Made by a program: the position numbers and the translations under genes
Notes under the pieces: generated by a model
The model's database searches: none
What the model saw: only the letters and a program-made list of their open reading frames with translations
What the model was told of the DNA's origin: nothing
DNA from: Sulfurospirillum_A sp029027265
GTDB lineage: Bacteria; Campylobacterota; Campylobacteria; Campylobacterales; Sulfurospirillaceae
NCBI GenBank assembly: GCA_029027265.1
Contig: CP093061.1
Coordinates: forward strand, 2,480,001-2,544,000
Direction of reading: 5' to 3'
DNA: 64,000 nucleotides
In this document: piece after piece, positions 44,769 through 53,262 of the stretch
How the letters are laid out: each line of letters begins with the position of its first letter
How positions within the stretch are numbered: the first letter of the stretch is position 1

Positions 44769-45136
44769 TATAGAACCTCCGGAGCTAGTGATACTATTTT
44801 CATGAAACCAGCATATCTAACTTCTCTTCCAACAGGTCCAAAAATTCTTGTTCCTATTGGCTCTTTTTTATCATTAAGAATAACAGCTGCATTCTCATCA
44901 AATCTGATAAGTGAACCATTTTCTCTTTGGATCTCTTTTCTAGTTCTAACAACAACCGCCTTAATAACCTGCCCTTTTTTAACTTTACTTGTAGGTAAAG
45001 CCTTTTTGACAGAAGCAACAATAATGTCACCTACGCTTGCATAACGACGCTTAGAACCACCAAGTACTTTGATACACATAATCTCTTTAGCACCAGTATT
45101 ATCAGCAACTGCTAATCTAGTAAAACCTTGTATCAT
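44768..45136 (-). CDS. rplN: 50S ribosomal protein L14
   Basis: 122 residues. MIQGFTRLAVADNTGAKEIM, the KKGQVIKAVVVRTRKEI signature and the IFGPVGREVR end. L14 forms part of the subunit interface. One-base overlaps on both sides show tight coupling. Confidence 0.98.
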   Translation of the reverse strand: MIQGFTRLAVADNTGAKEIMCIKVLGGSKRRYASVGDIIVASVKKALPTSKVKKGQVIKAVVVRTRKEIQRENGSLIRFDENAAVILNDKKEPIGTRIFGPVGREVRYAGFMKIVSLAPEVL

Positions 45137-45387
45137 TACTCAACTCCTACTCTAACTATCTGTGAGAGTCTAAAAGATTTTCTTTTAGATAGTGGTCTAC
45201 ACTCGATAGCTTTGACAATATCGCCAGCTTTTACTTCATTTTTTTCATCATGAACTATAAACTTTTTAAAACGTTTAACATATTTACGATATTTAGGGTG
45301 CATTACGCGTCTCTCTACTAAAACAGTGATTGATTTATCACCAGTTTTTTGTACAACTACGCCTTGTATTTCTCTTTTTAAAGCCAT
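45136..45387 (-). CDS. rpsQ: 30S ribosomal protein S17
   Basis: 83 residues, OB fold. REIQGVVVQKTGDKSITVLV, the RRVMHPKYRKYVKRFKKFIV basic segment and a final ECRPLSKRKSFRL. S17 binds the 5' domain of 16S rRNA. It follows rpmC by 13 bp. Confidence 0.98.
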   Translation of the reverse strand: MALKREIQGVVVQKTGDKSITVLVERRVMHPKYRKYVKRFKKFIVHDEKNEVKAGDIVKAIECRPLSKRKSFRLSQIVRVGVE

Positions 45388-45400
45388 TACTTTCCCCTAA

Positions 45401-45589
45401 TCACTTATTTTGAGCCGAAATAGCCGTACTAATACGAGCTATGTCTTTTCTAACTTCATTAATCTCATTTGAATTAGTTAGTTGCATTGTCTTTAACTTT
45501 TGTTTTACTGTAAACAAAAGAACCTTCTTCTCTTTTAATAACTCTGCAAGTTCAACTGCAGTTTTTTCATTTAAATCAGTATACTTCAT
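45401..45589 (-). CDS. rpmC: 50S ribosomal protein L29
   Basis: 62 residues, all helical. MKYTDLNEKTAVELAELLKE and a C-terminal NEINEVRKDIARI match the family. L29 lies at the tunnel exit beside L23. It overlaps the rplP end by 14 bp. Confidence 0.97.
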   Translation of the reverse strand: MKYTDLNEKTAVELAELLKEKKVLLFTVKQKLKTMQLTNSNEINEVRKDIARISTAISAQNK

Positions 45590-46001
45590 TTTCGCTCTCT
45601 CTATTAACTATCTTAGTTTTGAAAGGTAGCTTATGCATAGCCAATGTTAATGCTTCACGCGCTAACTCTTCGCTAACTCCAGCCATCTCAAAAATGATTC
45701 TTCCTGGCTTAATATTCATAACCCATCTATCAACTGGTCCTTTACCCTTACCCATTCTTGTCTCTAATGGCTTAGCAGTTAAAGGCTTATCAGGGAATAC
45801 TCTAATCCATGTTTTTGCTTGACGCTTAACATGTCTTGTATAAGAAATTCTAGCTGCTTCGATTTGACGTGAATCAATGCGACCAGCTTCAGTAGCTTTA
45901 AGTGCTATATCACCAAAAGAAATACTATTTCCTCTGAATGATTTACCACGGTTTCTACCTTTCATTTGCTTCTTATATTTTGTTCTCTTAGGCATTAACA
46001 T
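45576..46001 (-). CDS. rplP: 50S ribosomal protein L16
   Basis: 141 residues. MLMPKRTKYKKQMKGRNRGK, ARISYTRHVKRQAKTWIRVF and the MGKGKGPVDRWV signature near Arg81 of the family. L16 organises the A site. Overlaps rpsC by one base. Confidence 0.98.
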   Translation of the reverse strand: MLMPKRTKYKKQMKGRNRGKSFRGNSISFGDIALKATEAGRIDSRQIEAARISYTRHVKRQAKTWIRVFPDKPLTAKPLETRMGKGKGPVDRWVMNIKPGRIIFEMAGVSEELAREALTLAMHKLPFKTKIVNRESENEVY

Positions 46002-46690
46002 TAGTTTTTACCTCTTCTTGGTTTTCTAGGTCTCTTCTCTTCTTTTGGCTCAGCTTGAACACCCATTGTTAAAACTTCACCTTTAAAGATCCATACTTTG
46101 ATACCAATAATTCCGTATGTAGTATGAGCTTCTGCGAAACCATAATCTATCTTAGCTCTAAGTGTATGAAGAGGAACTCTGCCTTCTAAATACCACTCAG
46201 TTCTAGCCATTTCAGCACCACCAAGTCTACCTGAAACAGATATTTTAATACCTTTAGCTCCAGATTTTTGTGCACCCTGAATAACTTTTTTCATAGCTCT
46301 TCTAAATGCAACACGACGCTCTAGCTGCATTGCAACATTTTCAGCTGCAAGTTGAGCAGAAGCTTGTGGTTTTCTCTCTTCTTTGATATTAATGTTAACA
46401 TCTTTACCAACAAGCTTATTTAACTTTGTTCTAAGCTTCTCAATATCTGCACCCTTCTTACCAATAATGATACCAGGTCTTGCAGCAACAACTGTAACTC
46501 TTAATTTTTTAGCAGTTCTTTCGATAAGAATTTGACTAACACCAGCATAATAAAGCTCTTTTTTTAAGAACTTTCTGATTTTATAATCTTCTCCAATATT
46601 TGCCGCTAAATTTTCTCCAGGAAACCATCTTGAATCCCAGTTTCTATTGATTCCAAGTCTTAAACCAATTGGATTTACTTTTTGACCCAT
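46001..46690 (-). CDS. rpsC: 30S ribosomal protein S3
   Basis: 229 residues. MGQKVNPIGLRLGINRNWDS, a KH domain with the RPGIIIGKKGADIEKLR motif, and a second domain with GRLGGAEMARTEWYLEGRVP. S3 lines the mRNA entry channel. The basic tail KEEKRPRKPRRGKN is slightly extended. Confidence 0.98.
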   Translation of the reverse strand: MGQKVNPIGLRLGINRNWDSRWFPGENLAANIGEDYKIRKFLKKELYYAGVSQILIERTAKKLRVTVVAARPGIIIGKKGADIEKLRTKLNKLVGKDVNINIKEERKPQASAQLAAENVAMQLERRVAFRRAMKKVIQGAQKSGAKGIKISVSGRLGGAEMARTEWYLEGRVPLHTLRAKIDYGFAEAHTTYGIIGIKVWIFKGEVLTMGVQAEPKEEKRPRKPRRGKN

Positions 46691-46691
46691 C

Positions 46692-47024
46692 TTAGTCTTC
46701 CTTCTTTGCAGCTTTTGATACTTCTACAAATACATGTGAAGTTGGTTTTCTGATGCCACTAGCACTTCCTCTTGCTCTTGGTCTAAATCTTTTAAGAACT
46801 GGACCTTGGTCTATACGACAAGATGAAATTACTACTTCTTCTGGCTCATAACCACCATTAGCCACTGCACTTGCAATAACTTTAGAGATGATTCTAGCTG
46901 CTTTGTTAGGCATAAACTCAAGACTTGCTAAAGCAAATTCCGCGTTCATTCCTTGAACTTCACGAGCTACTAATCTAGCTTTAATTGGTGATAGTCTGAT
47001 AAATTTTAATATTGCTTTACTCAT
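46692..47024 (-). CDS. rplV: 50S ribosomal protein L22
   Basis: 110 residues. LSPIKARLVAREVQGMNAEF, and the tunnel hairpin region QGPVLKRFRPRARGSASGIR with RKPTSHVFVEV. The hairpin is where macrolide-resistance changes occur in other bacteria; nothing unusual is seen. Confidence 0.98.
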   Translation of the reverse strand: MSKAILKFIRLSPIKARLVAREVQGMNAEFALASLEFMPNKAARIISKVIASAVANGGYEPEEVVISSCRIDQGPVLKRFRPRARGSASGIRKPTSHVFVEVSKAAKKED

Positions 47025-47026
47025 GA

Positions 47027-47308
47027 CTACTTACCTACTTTTTTCTGAACTGAGCCCTTATGACCCTTAAAAGTACGTGTTGGAGCAAACTCACCAAGTT
47101 TATAACCAATATGATTCTCAGTTATATATACAGGGATGAAATTTCTTCCATTATGAACGTTAAGCGTTACACCAATCATATCAGGAGTAATAGTACTTCT
47201 TCTAGACCAAGTCTTGATAGGCTTGTTTGACTTTTCTTCTTTTGCTTTTAACACTTTTTTAATCAAGTGATCATCTACAAAAGGACCTTTTTTTAGACTT
47301 CTTGCCAT
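47027..47308 (-). CDS. rpsS: 30S ribosomal protein S19
   Basis: 93 residues. MARSLKKGPFVDDHLIKKVL, the TWSRRSTITPDMIG region and the IGYKLGEFAPTRTFKGH end. S19 binds the 30S head with S13. One base after rplB. Confidence 0.98.
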   Translation of the reverse strand: MARSLKKGPFVDDHLIKKVLKAKEEKSNKPIKTWSRRSTITPDMIGVTLNVHNGRNFIPVYITENHIGYKLGEFAPTRTFKGHKGSVQKKVGK

Positions 47309-48142
47309 CTATCTGCCTCCCTTTCTTCTTGAAATAATTAGTTTATCGCTCGCTTTTTTACGACGAGTTTTAGCGCCTTTAGTTGGTTTACCCCAAGGAG
47401 TAACTGGATGACGACCTGAGTTTGTTTTACCTTCACCACCACCATGAGGGTGATCGATTGGGTTCATCGCAGATCCACGAGTTTGTGGTCTCTTACCAAG
47501 GTGACGACTACGTCCAGCTTTACCAATAACAACATTTGACCAGTCTTCACATCCAACTGTTCCGATTGTTGCCATACATTCAGCAAGTACTTGTCTCATC
47601 TCACTACTTGGTAATCTAAGAACTACATACTTATCTTCTTTACCCATAAGTTGAGCATAACCACCAGCACTTCTAACCATCTGTCCACCCTTACCAGGTT
47701 TCATCTCGATGTTATGAATAATAGTACCAACTGGGATATTTTTCATTTTCATGGCATTTCCAGGCTTGATATCAAGTCCAGCTTCAGCAGCCATGATTTT
47801 ATCGCCTACGTTTAATCCAATTGGTTGAAGAATATATCTCTTTTCACCATCAGCGTATTTGATAAGTGCAATACGACAAATTCTATTTGGATCGTACTCA
47901 ATAGCTTCAACAGTACCTTCGATATCAAATTTTCTTCTTTTGAAATCAATGATTCTGTAAATCTTTTTAGCTCCACCTTGCTTATGACGAGATGTGATTC
48001 TACCATTGTTATTTCTTCCGGCAGTTACCGTAAGTTTTTTAAGTAGTGAAGGAACACTCGCTTTAGCTGTAATGTCACTTGAATCCAAGCCAGTTATATA
48101 TCTACGACTCGGAGTATATGGTTTGTATGATTTAATAGCCAT
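47309..48142 (-). CDS. rplB: 50S ribosomal protein L2
   Basis: 277 residues. NNNGRITSRHKQGGAKKIYR, the OB-fold middle, and the C-terminal NPIDHPHGGGEGKTNSGRHP segment containing the conserved His near the peptidyl-transferase centre. Full length; no oddities. Confidence 0.98.
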   Translation of the reverse strand: MAIKSYKPYTPSRRYITGLDSSDITAKASVPSLLKKLTVTAGRNNNGRITSRHKQGGAKKIYRIIDFKRRKFDIEGTVEAIEYDPNRICRIALIKYADGEKRYILQPIGLNVGDKIMAAEAGLDIKPGNAMKMKNIPVGTIIHNIEMKPGKGGQMVRSAGGYAQLMGKEDKYVVLRLPSSEMRQVLAECMATIGTVGCEDWSNVVIGKAGRSRHLGKRPQTRGSAMNPIDHPHGGGEGKTNSGRHPVTPWGKPTKGAKTRRKKASDKLIISRRKGGR

Positions 48143-48143
48143 A

Positions 48144-48425
48144 TTATGCTCCTACGTTTTCTAGTTGAGCGCCATCAGGTAGTTGAACGTAAAATTTCTT
48201 TGTATCGTTACGTTTACCTTGAATGCCCTTAAATCTCTTCACTTTTCCAAGAACTCTCATTGAGTTAACTTTCAGTGGAGTGATGCCAAAGTACTCTTTA
48301 AGCACCTCTTTAAGACGGTTTTTAGTCATTCTTGTTGAAGTCTGAATAACTACTGTACCGTGCTCTTGAAGGCTTAAGCTTTTTTCTGTATAAAGTATTG
48401 CTTTGATATCTGTTATATCTGCCAT
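48144..48425 (-). CDS. rplW: 50S ribosomal protein L23
   Basis: 93 residues. ADITDIKAILYTEKSLSLQE, TRMTKNRLKEVLKEYFGITP and the KRFKGIQGKRNDTKKFYVQL loop. L23 is the docking site for trigger factor and SRP at the exit tunnel. Confidence 0.97.
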   Translation of the reverse strand: MADITDIKAILYTEKSLSLQEHGTVVIQTSTRMTKNRLKEVLKEYFGITPLKVNSMRVLGKVKRFKGIQGKRNDTKKFYVQLPDGAQLENVGA

Positions 48426-48427
48426 AA

Positions 48428-49042
48428 TTAGCCCTCTTTTGCTATTGTTTCAAGCACTGATTTTTCTATTACTACTGCATAAAATGCTGTAGCTAAATAT
48501 GCGTTTAGTTCATTTGACTCTATTAAATAAGCTGTTGGAACATTTCTAAATGCTAAAAATGTCTTCTCATCTATTAGGTCTTTTACTATCAGTACATCTC
48601 TTGCGCCAATTGATTTTACAATCGCTGCCGCATCTTTAGTTTTACCAGACTCAACTACTATAGAATCAACTACAAAAAGTGCATCTTTTGATGCTTTGTC
48701 GTTAAGTGCAAATTCTAATGCTAATCTCTTCTGTTTTTTATTCACTTTTTGCTCATAGTTTCTATTTGCTCTTGGTCCAAAAGCAATACCACCACCTACC
48801 CATATAGGACTTCTTATACTACCAGCTCTTGCTCTACCTCCACCTTTTTGTGCAAATGGTTTTTTACCACCACCACGAACATCGCTTCTACTCTTAGTTG
48901 AAGCTGTGTTTGCACGTAAAGCTGCTTGATATGATTTAACATATATATGCAAGTTATGAGAGTGAATTCCCTCAAATTTTTCAGGAAGAGCTAACTCTCC
49001 TGAGTTTTCAAATTTATCATTAAGTACTATTGCTTTACTCAT
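48428..49042 (-). CDS. rplD: 50S ribosomal protein L4
   Basis: 204 residues. The tunnel-lining loop TKSRSDVRGGGKKPFAQKGG and GRARAGSIRSPIWVGGGIAF is intact. L4 also represses the S10 operon in E. coli. Overlaps rplC by 4 bp. Confidence 0.97.
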   Translation of the reverse strand: MSKAIVLNDKFENSGELALPEKFEGIHSHNLHIYVKSYQAALRANTASTKSRSDVRGGGKKPFAQKGGGRARAGSIRSPIWVGGGIAFGPRANRNYEQKVNKKQKRLALEFALNDKASKDALFVVDSIVVESGKTKDAAAIVKSIGARDVLIVKDLIDEKTFLAFRNVPTAYLIESNELNAYLATAFYAVVIEKSVLETIAKEG

Positions 49043-49620
49043 TTAACAATCCTTACTCTGCCTATTGCACCATTTGGTCCAGGAACTGCTCCCTTAACCG
49101 CTAGGATGCCGTTTTCAGCATCAAATGAAACTATGTCATTTACTACTGTAACTTTAGCATTACCCATGTGTCCTGGCATTTTTCTACCTTTTTGAACACG
49201 TCCAGGCCACTCAGCATTACCAATAGAACCACCGGTTCTATGGAAACGACTACCGTGACTTGCAGGTCCACCTGCCATACCATGACGCTTTATAACACCA
49301 GCAAAACCTCTACCTTTAGAGTTAAAACTTGATTTTACATTTTTAGCAACGCTCAGTGGTGCTGTATCTAAAGTACCAGCTTCTGCGTTTGAAACATTCA
49401 TAGTAACAAAACGATTAAACTCTGCACTTAAGTCATACTTTTTTTGTTGACCAGTGATTGCTCTGTTCATCTTCTTGCCACTAGCATATGCTACGATTGC
49501 ACGCTTATTTTCATCTACTTCACAAACTTTTGCTTCTACTACTTTTAAAAGAGTAACAGGAACAGCCGGTACAGTAATTGTTCTGCTCATTCCGATTTTT
49601 TCTACTATATATTCCATCAT
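49039..49620 (-). CDS. rplC: 50S ribosomal protein L3
   Basis: 193 residues (192 if the second Met is used). KGRGFAGVIKRHGMAGGPAS, GSRFHRTGGSIGNAEWPGRV and KGRKMPGHMGNAKVTVVN are the conserved blocks around the methylated Gln/W-finger region near the A site. Seven bases after rpsJ. Confidence 0.97.
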   Translation of the reverse strand: MMEYIVEKIGMSRTITVPAVPVTLLKVVEAKVCEVDENKRAIVAYASGKKMNRAITGQQKKYDLSAEFNRFVTMNVSNAEAGTLDTAPLSVAKNVKSSFNSKGRGFAGVIKRHGMAGGPASHGSRFHRTGGSIGNAEWPGRVQKGRKMPGHMGNAKVTVVNDIVSFDAENGILAVKGAVPGPNGAIGRVRIVK

Positions 49621-49627
49621 TTACTCC

Positions 49628-49939
49628 CTATTTACCCATAGCTCTAACTTCGACATTCACCTCAGGTGCTAAGTCAAGTTTCATTAAAGAGTCGATAGTG
49701 TCAGTTGTAGCAGATAGGATATCTATCATGCGACTGTGTATTCTCATCTCAAATTGCTCTCTTGATTTTTTATTAACGTGTGGTGATTTAAGCACTGTAT
49801 AGCGCTTTATCTTCGTTGGCATAGGAATTGGGCCTCTAATTTCAGCTCCAGTTCGCTTAACAGCTTCTATAATTGCTGCAACAGATCTGTCTAAAACTCT
49901 ATGGTCATACGCCTTGAGTTTAAGTCTAATTTTTTCCAT
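49628..49939 (-). CDS. rpsJ: 30S ribosomal protein S10
   Basis: 103 residues. MEKIRLKLKAYDHRVLDRSV, EIRGPIPMPTKIKRYTVLKS and HVNKKSREQFEMRIHSRMID. S10 is part of the 30S head and of NusB/NusE antitermination. First gene of the S10-spc-alpha block; a strong promoter lies about 55 bp upstream. Confidence 0.98.
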   Translation of the reverse strand: MEKIRLKLKAYDHRVLDRSVAAIIEAVKRTGAEIRGPIPMPTKIKRYTVLKSPHVNKKSREQFEMRIHSRMIDILSATTDTIDSLMKLDLAPEVNVEVRAMGK

Positions 49940-49994
49940 GTATTACCCCTATAAAGAACTTGTCACCTCTTAGGATGACTTAAAAAGGAACGTG

Positions 49995-50023
49995 ATTATA
50001 CTAAAAAATTACGTTAAAGTCAA
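49995..50023 (-). promoter_or_regulatory. Sigma-70 promoter of the S10 operon
   Basis: On the minus strand, TTGACT (50018-50023), a 17-bp spacer and TATAAT (49995-50000). The start point should fall near 49988, leaving a leader of about 50 nt with a small hairpin (GTCA / TGAC arms) before rpsJ. A complete -35 box is rare in Campylobacterota, which suggests strong expression. Confidence 0.85.
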
Positions 50024-50095
50024 GTATATAGGGCTTTGAGATATGAATTGATTGATTTTATTTCCTTTTAAAAAGGAAAAGACTATAATGTACTT

Positions 50096-51160
50096 ATGGA
50101 AATATTAGAAAATCTTTACGATATAAAACATAAAAACAATCACTATCATGAGCGAAAACTTTCAATAAACTCAAAAAGAACCCTTATTAATGGGGTAAAA
50201 AAAAGTGGAAAGACATCTTTGATTATAGATTATCTCTCAAATTTTACTCAAGATGAAATTCTGTATATAGATTTAAAAGATACAAGAGTTGACACAAAAG
50301 TCATAGCAAAAAATTTAAAAAACTTTCTTCTCAATAGTCCTATAAAAATACTCATTATTGAAAATTTTGATAACTCATTTGAGCTTCCACAAGTGGAAGA
50401 AATTATCCTTACATGTTTTGAGAGTATTGAAGGATTTGAAACACTTACACTATACCCTTTAGATTTTGAGGAATTTATATCTTTTGATGCAAGACACTCT
50501 AACATAGAACATATTTTTCAAATATATGCTAACACTGGCTCTTACCCTCAAGTTATCTTGAACTCATCAAACTCTGTGCACTGGTCAATGCAAGAGATGT
50601 TACATGTTATGATAGGTAATTCAACAGAGTTCGAGATATTTAAAAAATTTAGTGAAGCACAGAGTTCTAAAATATCTCTATTTCAGATATATAACCAACT
50701 AAAATCAACAATAAAAATATCAAAAGACTCTCTATATAAGAAAGTAAAAAAACTTGAAGATGAAAAAATGCTCTTTTTAGTAGAAAAATATGCTTCACCA
50801 AAAGCAAATAAAAAACTGTTTCTTATAGACTTTGCACTTAAAAATGCCCTTACTTTTAAAAAAGAGTTTCTCAAAAGATTTGAAAACATGGTTTTTTTAG
50901 AGTTGATGAAAAAAGGACATACAATCTACTATAGTGATTTCATTGACCTTTACATGCCCAAAAACAACTGTGGCGTTCTGTGTATTCCATTTTTACCCCA
51001 AGAGATGATAAAACTAAAACTCCAAAAAATTCTTCTACATGTAAAGGAATTAAACATTAAAAAAATTGATATTGTAACAATAGGAAATGAAGGAGAATTT
51101 TGGCTTAAAAATACAAAATGTACTATCATTCCTTTTTGGGATTGGGCTCTTCAAGATTAA
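50096..51160 (+). CDS. AAA-type ATP-binding protein (AAA_14-like)
   Basis: 354 residues. Walker A GVKKSGKTSLII, Walker B-like KILIIENFDN, then a region with LTLYPLDFEEFISFD typical of AAA_14 ATPases, a winged-helix-like middle (SLYKKVKKLEDEKMLFLVEK) and a C-terminal part with IDFALKNALTF like DUF4143. Role unknown; some relatives are linked to toxin-antitoxin or DNA processing, but this gene is conserved beside rpsJ in Campylobacterota, so it is probably ancestral here. Divergent from the S10 operon with 156 bp between them. A TACATGTA copy lies near its 3' end. Confidence 0.8.
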   Translation: MEILENLYDIKHKNNHYHERKLSINSKRTLINGVKKSGKTSLIIDYLSNFTQDEILYIDLKDTRVDTKVIAKNLKNFLLNSPIKILIIENFDNSFELPQVEEIILTCFESIEGFETLTLYPLDFEEFISFDARHSNIEHIFQIYANTGSYPQVILNSSNSVHWSMQEMLHVMIGNSTEFEIFKKFSEAQSSKISLFQIYNQLKSTIKISKDSLYKKVKKLEDEKMLFLVEKYASPKANKKLFLIDFALKNALTFKKEFLKRFENMVFLELMKKGHTIYYSDFIDLYMPKNNCGVLCIPFLPQEMIKLKLQKILLHVKELNIKKIDIVTIGNEGEFWLKNTKCTIIPFWDWALQD

Positions 51161-51367
51161 AAGCAAGTTAAAATCTAAAAATATGAGCTTGGTTCAATCA
51201 TAATTACTGACCTTACGCACCAAAAAATTAATATTGCTTAACTTCATGCATAAAACAGATTACTTAACCTGCATTCAACCAATAAGTATGTATATCAACT
51301 TTATGTAATTAACATGCTTTACATAAAATTTCTAAAAACTTATTTTTATCATCATTACATTTAAATT

Positions 51368-51512
51368 TTTTTTCTTTCTACTCCACAATTTACAATATGA
51401 TGAAATCCTACCATATATAATTTTGATCTTCTTACCATAAAATATTCCATTTGTTTTATTTAAAATATTGTAGATTAATTTCACTTATAAGTAGTGGGTT
51501 GTGTCCTCGTAT
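51368..51512 (-). mobile_element. MITE-like transposase remnant, copy 1 (partial)
   Basis: About 145 bp matching the right part of copies 2-4: it contains the degraded transposase N-terminus and ends GTAGTGGGTTGTGTCCTCG. The left half is missing. The 200 bp before it (51161-51367) show no gene or repeat. On the minus strand after the element, 51505-51587 encodes a start-less AIKLANEDYTPVKNGTNLET fragment of unknown origin. Confidence 0.7.
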
Positions 51513-51587
51513 GTTCTTCTGTTTCTAAGTTAGTGCCATTCTTCACAGGGGTGTAATCTTCATTAGCAAGTTTGATAGCGAGGAAAA

Positions 51588-51979
51588 TCATTTATATTCA
51601 ATTTCTATATCGCTAAACCAACCCAAATTACTTTCTGCTTTATATTCTAAACCACTAAGGGGTCTATTAATTATAAGTTTATTATTATTTTCCCAATATA
51701 CATAAGGAGCAACATCTTCTGGAATTCCCTTTATCATATAAATATTTCCATGTGTATTTTCAAGACTTTCATTAAAATTGATAATTGACAGCTCAGTACT
51801 ATAACCTGTAGTCGCACCACAGTCTCTTCGAAAAACAATAGCTTTTAATAGTTTATTAGGAGAAAATATTCTTTATAAATTTTATTACCACACATACTTC
51901 CAGCAAAATACATAATTATTACAATAATCGTAATGATGCATATTAATATACATAAAGCTAAATATTTAATATATTTCAT
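51588..51979 (-). pseudogene. DUF5412-like membrane/lipoprotein-type protein, frameshifted
   Basis: Starts at ATG 51979 with a hydrophobic N-terminus (MKYIKYLALCILICIITIIV) and a SMCGNKIYKE segment, then stops early at about 51850. The other frame continues as IFSPNKLLKAIVFRRDCGAT, TGYSTELSIINFNESLE and a C-terminus ending DIEIEYK at 51588. The second part has the RDCGATTG pattern of DUF5412-type proteins. One lost A in GAATATTTTCT would explain the shift. It lies between element copies 1 and 2. Confidence 0.65.
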
Positions 51980-52014
51980 ACTTATTACTCACAATCACAT
52001 TTATAATATAAACC

Positions 52015-52348
52015 AAGGGTCAGGACACAACCTACTACCTCTAGATACTTTAGAAATCATAGCAGGGGATATTTTTAAATATCTTGCAATTTCTGATTAT
52101 TTGTATCCATCTTCTATTGCAGTTATTATATTATTATTTCTTTATGGTAAATCTTAAGTATCTGTAAAATACTCTTGTAGTGTTCTGTTTTTTTCTTTCT
52201 ACTCCACTATTTACAATATGATGAAATCCTGCCATATCTAATTTTGATCTTCTTACCATAAAATATTCCATTTGTTTATTTGAAGGAAGGATATAGCTTA
52301 ATTTCACTTAAAAATAGTGGGTTGTGTTAAGGTGGCAACTGTCCCCTT
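52015..52348 (-). mobile_element. MITE-like REP-transposase derivative, copy 2
   Basis: About 334 bp. Left end AAGGGTCAGGACACAACCTA, right end GTGGGTTGTGTTAAGGTGGC followed by AACTGTCCCCTT. On the minus strand it encodes a broken Y1-transposase N-terminus (MVRRSKLDMAGFHHIVNSGV) and then, in another frame, a helix-turn-helix-like C-terminus ending KISPAMISKVSRGS. The catalytic middle, with the HUH motif and Tyr, is deleted. The outer right end belongs to a second repeat type (TTAAGGTGGCAACTGACCC). Confidence 0.85.
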
Positions 52349-52578
52349 TAATTTAAATAAACAATTTGTGTCGAAAAACCTTTTAGCCAAAATTCTTTAT
52401 CCAGAGGATACTTATCTATATAAAAATCATCTTTATAATCTTTAAAGCCCTTAATATCATAAAACTTTTTTATACTATCTTCAGCTTTAGCATATGTAGT
52501 AAATATACCAATTATTTTAGTTTCAACAGAGTCATTTATGTTTGAACTATGCTGAAGTAAATATATATATTTATTCAT
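52348..52578 (-). CDS. Small DUF7336-like protein, paralogue 1
   Basis: 76 residues, soluble. Reads IYLLQHSS ... ETKIIGIFTTYAKAEDSIKK, GFKDYKDDFYIDKYPLDKEF and a Trp-containing end. It is clearly related along its length to the gene just upstream. Such small proteins often occur in polymorphic-toxin immunity clusters, as here; the biochemical role is unknown. The stop touches the end of element copy 2. The two paralogues overlap by 8 bp. Confidence 0.75.
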   Translation of the reverse strand: MNKYIYLLQHSSNINDSVETKIIGIFTTYAKAEDSIKKFYDIKGFKDYKDDFYIDKYPLDKEFWLKGFSTQIVYLN

Positions 52579-52933
52579 AATTGTTTTTCCATTCCTTTAG
52601 TTTTTCATACTCACTTCCCGGTCCTTTAGGCAAAAAATCTGTTTTATAAAAATTTTTAAGTATCTTGCTAGTATTTAATATGTCCATGTTATGTAAAGGA
52701 ACACCTTCAAGTATATAACGTTTTTTTGTGCAAAAACCTTCTTTCCAATCTGTAAAGTTATATTCGTATTTATTAATAAAAAAATCTTCCTGATAGTCTT
52801 CAAAGCCTGGTAAACTTTTATACTTTTCAACTATTTCCTGTGCTTTAAATAATGTTGAAAATATACCAACAAGTTTTGTTTCATCACATCCATTTAATTC
52901 ATAACTATGCTCTACTATATATATCTGACTCAT
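52571..52933 (-). CDS. Small DUF7336-like protein, paralogue 2
   Basis: 120 residues. The first 75 match paralogue 1 (IYIVEHSYELNGCDETKLVG, IFSTLFKAQEIVEKYKSLPG, FEDYQEDFFINKYEYNFTDW), followed by an extra about 45-residue tail with LPKGPGSEYEKLKEWKNNYE. The tandem pair suggests duplication and divergence, common for immunity proteins. It lies 34 bp after the putative immunity gene. Confidence 0.75.
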   Translation of the reverse strand: MSQIYIVEHSYELNGCDETKLVGIFSTLFKAQEIVEKYKSLPGFEDYQEDFFINKYEYNFTDWKEGFCTKKRYILEGVPLHNMDILNTSKILKNFYKTDFLPKGPGSEYEKLKEWKNNYE

Positions 52934-52967
52934 TACTTAAATCCTCTATCTCCCCATTTTAAATTTA

Positions 52968-53246
52968 TTAAAAATCAAGTGCTAAATCAGATTCAAAAAT
53001 CCATAAAGAATTTTCTTTTTCATTATGGCTAATTAAATTATAATGGTTTATATCACAGTTAAATTTAACAAGCACTTGCAAACCTTTGTTTAGAAAAGCA
53101 GGATGTGGTTTATCTTTTTTTTTAATAATAATTCCACTTTGACCAATTAATTTCCAATAATCTTCTGTTTCATCTGTATTTTTATCTTTTGTAAGTACAC
53201 CTAAAAATGATTTTAAGCGTATTTGCTGATTTATTTCAAACTTCAT
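52968..53246 (-). CDS. Putative immunity protein for the adjacent toxin tip
   Basis: 92 residues, soluble. Start ATG at 53246 has AAGGAAT upstream; the longer in-frame extension to 53420 is the other-frame shadow of the toxin tip. Contains EINQQIRLKSFLGVLTKDKN, DYWKLIGQSGIIIKKKDKPH and ENSLWIFESDLALDF. No family recognised. It starts 16 bp after the toxin-tip stop in the same direction, the usual toxin-immunity order, so immunity is inferred from position. Confidence 0.6.
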   Translation of the reverse strand: MKFEINQQIRLKSFLGVLTKDKNTDETEDYWKLIGQSGIIIKKKDKPHPAFLNKGLQVLVKFNCDINHYNLISHNEKENSLWIFESDLALDF

Positions 53247-53262
53247 TAAAATTCCTTTTTTA

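Noticed and set aside
47812..48006. Open frame on the same strand within rplB in another frame
   Set aside because: Lies wholly inside a conserved ribosomal protein gene and has no support.
51161..51367. Gene or repeat in the gap after the AAA ATPase
   Set aside because: Short stop-rich sequence with no frame, hairpin or match to the island elements.
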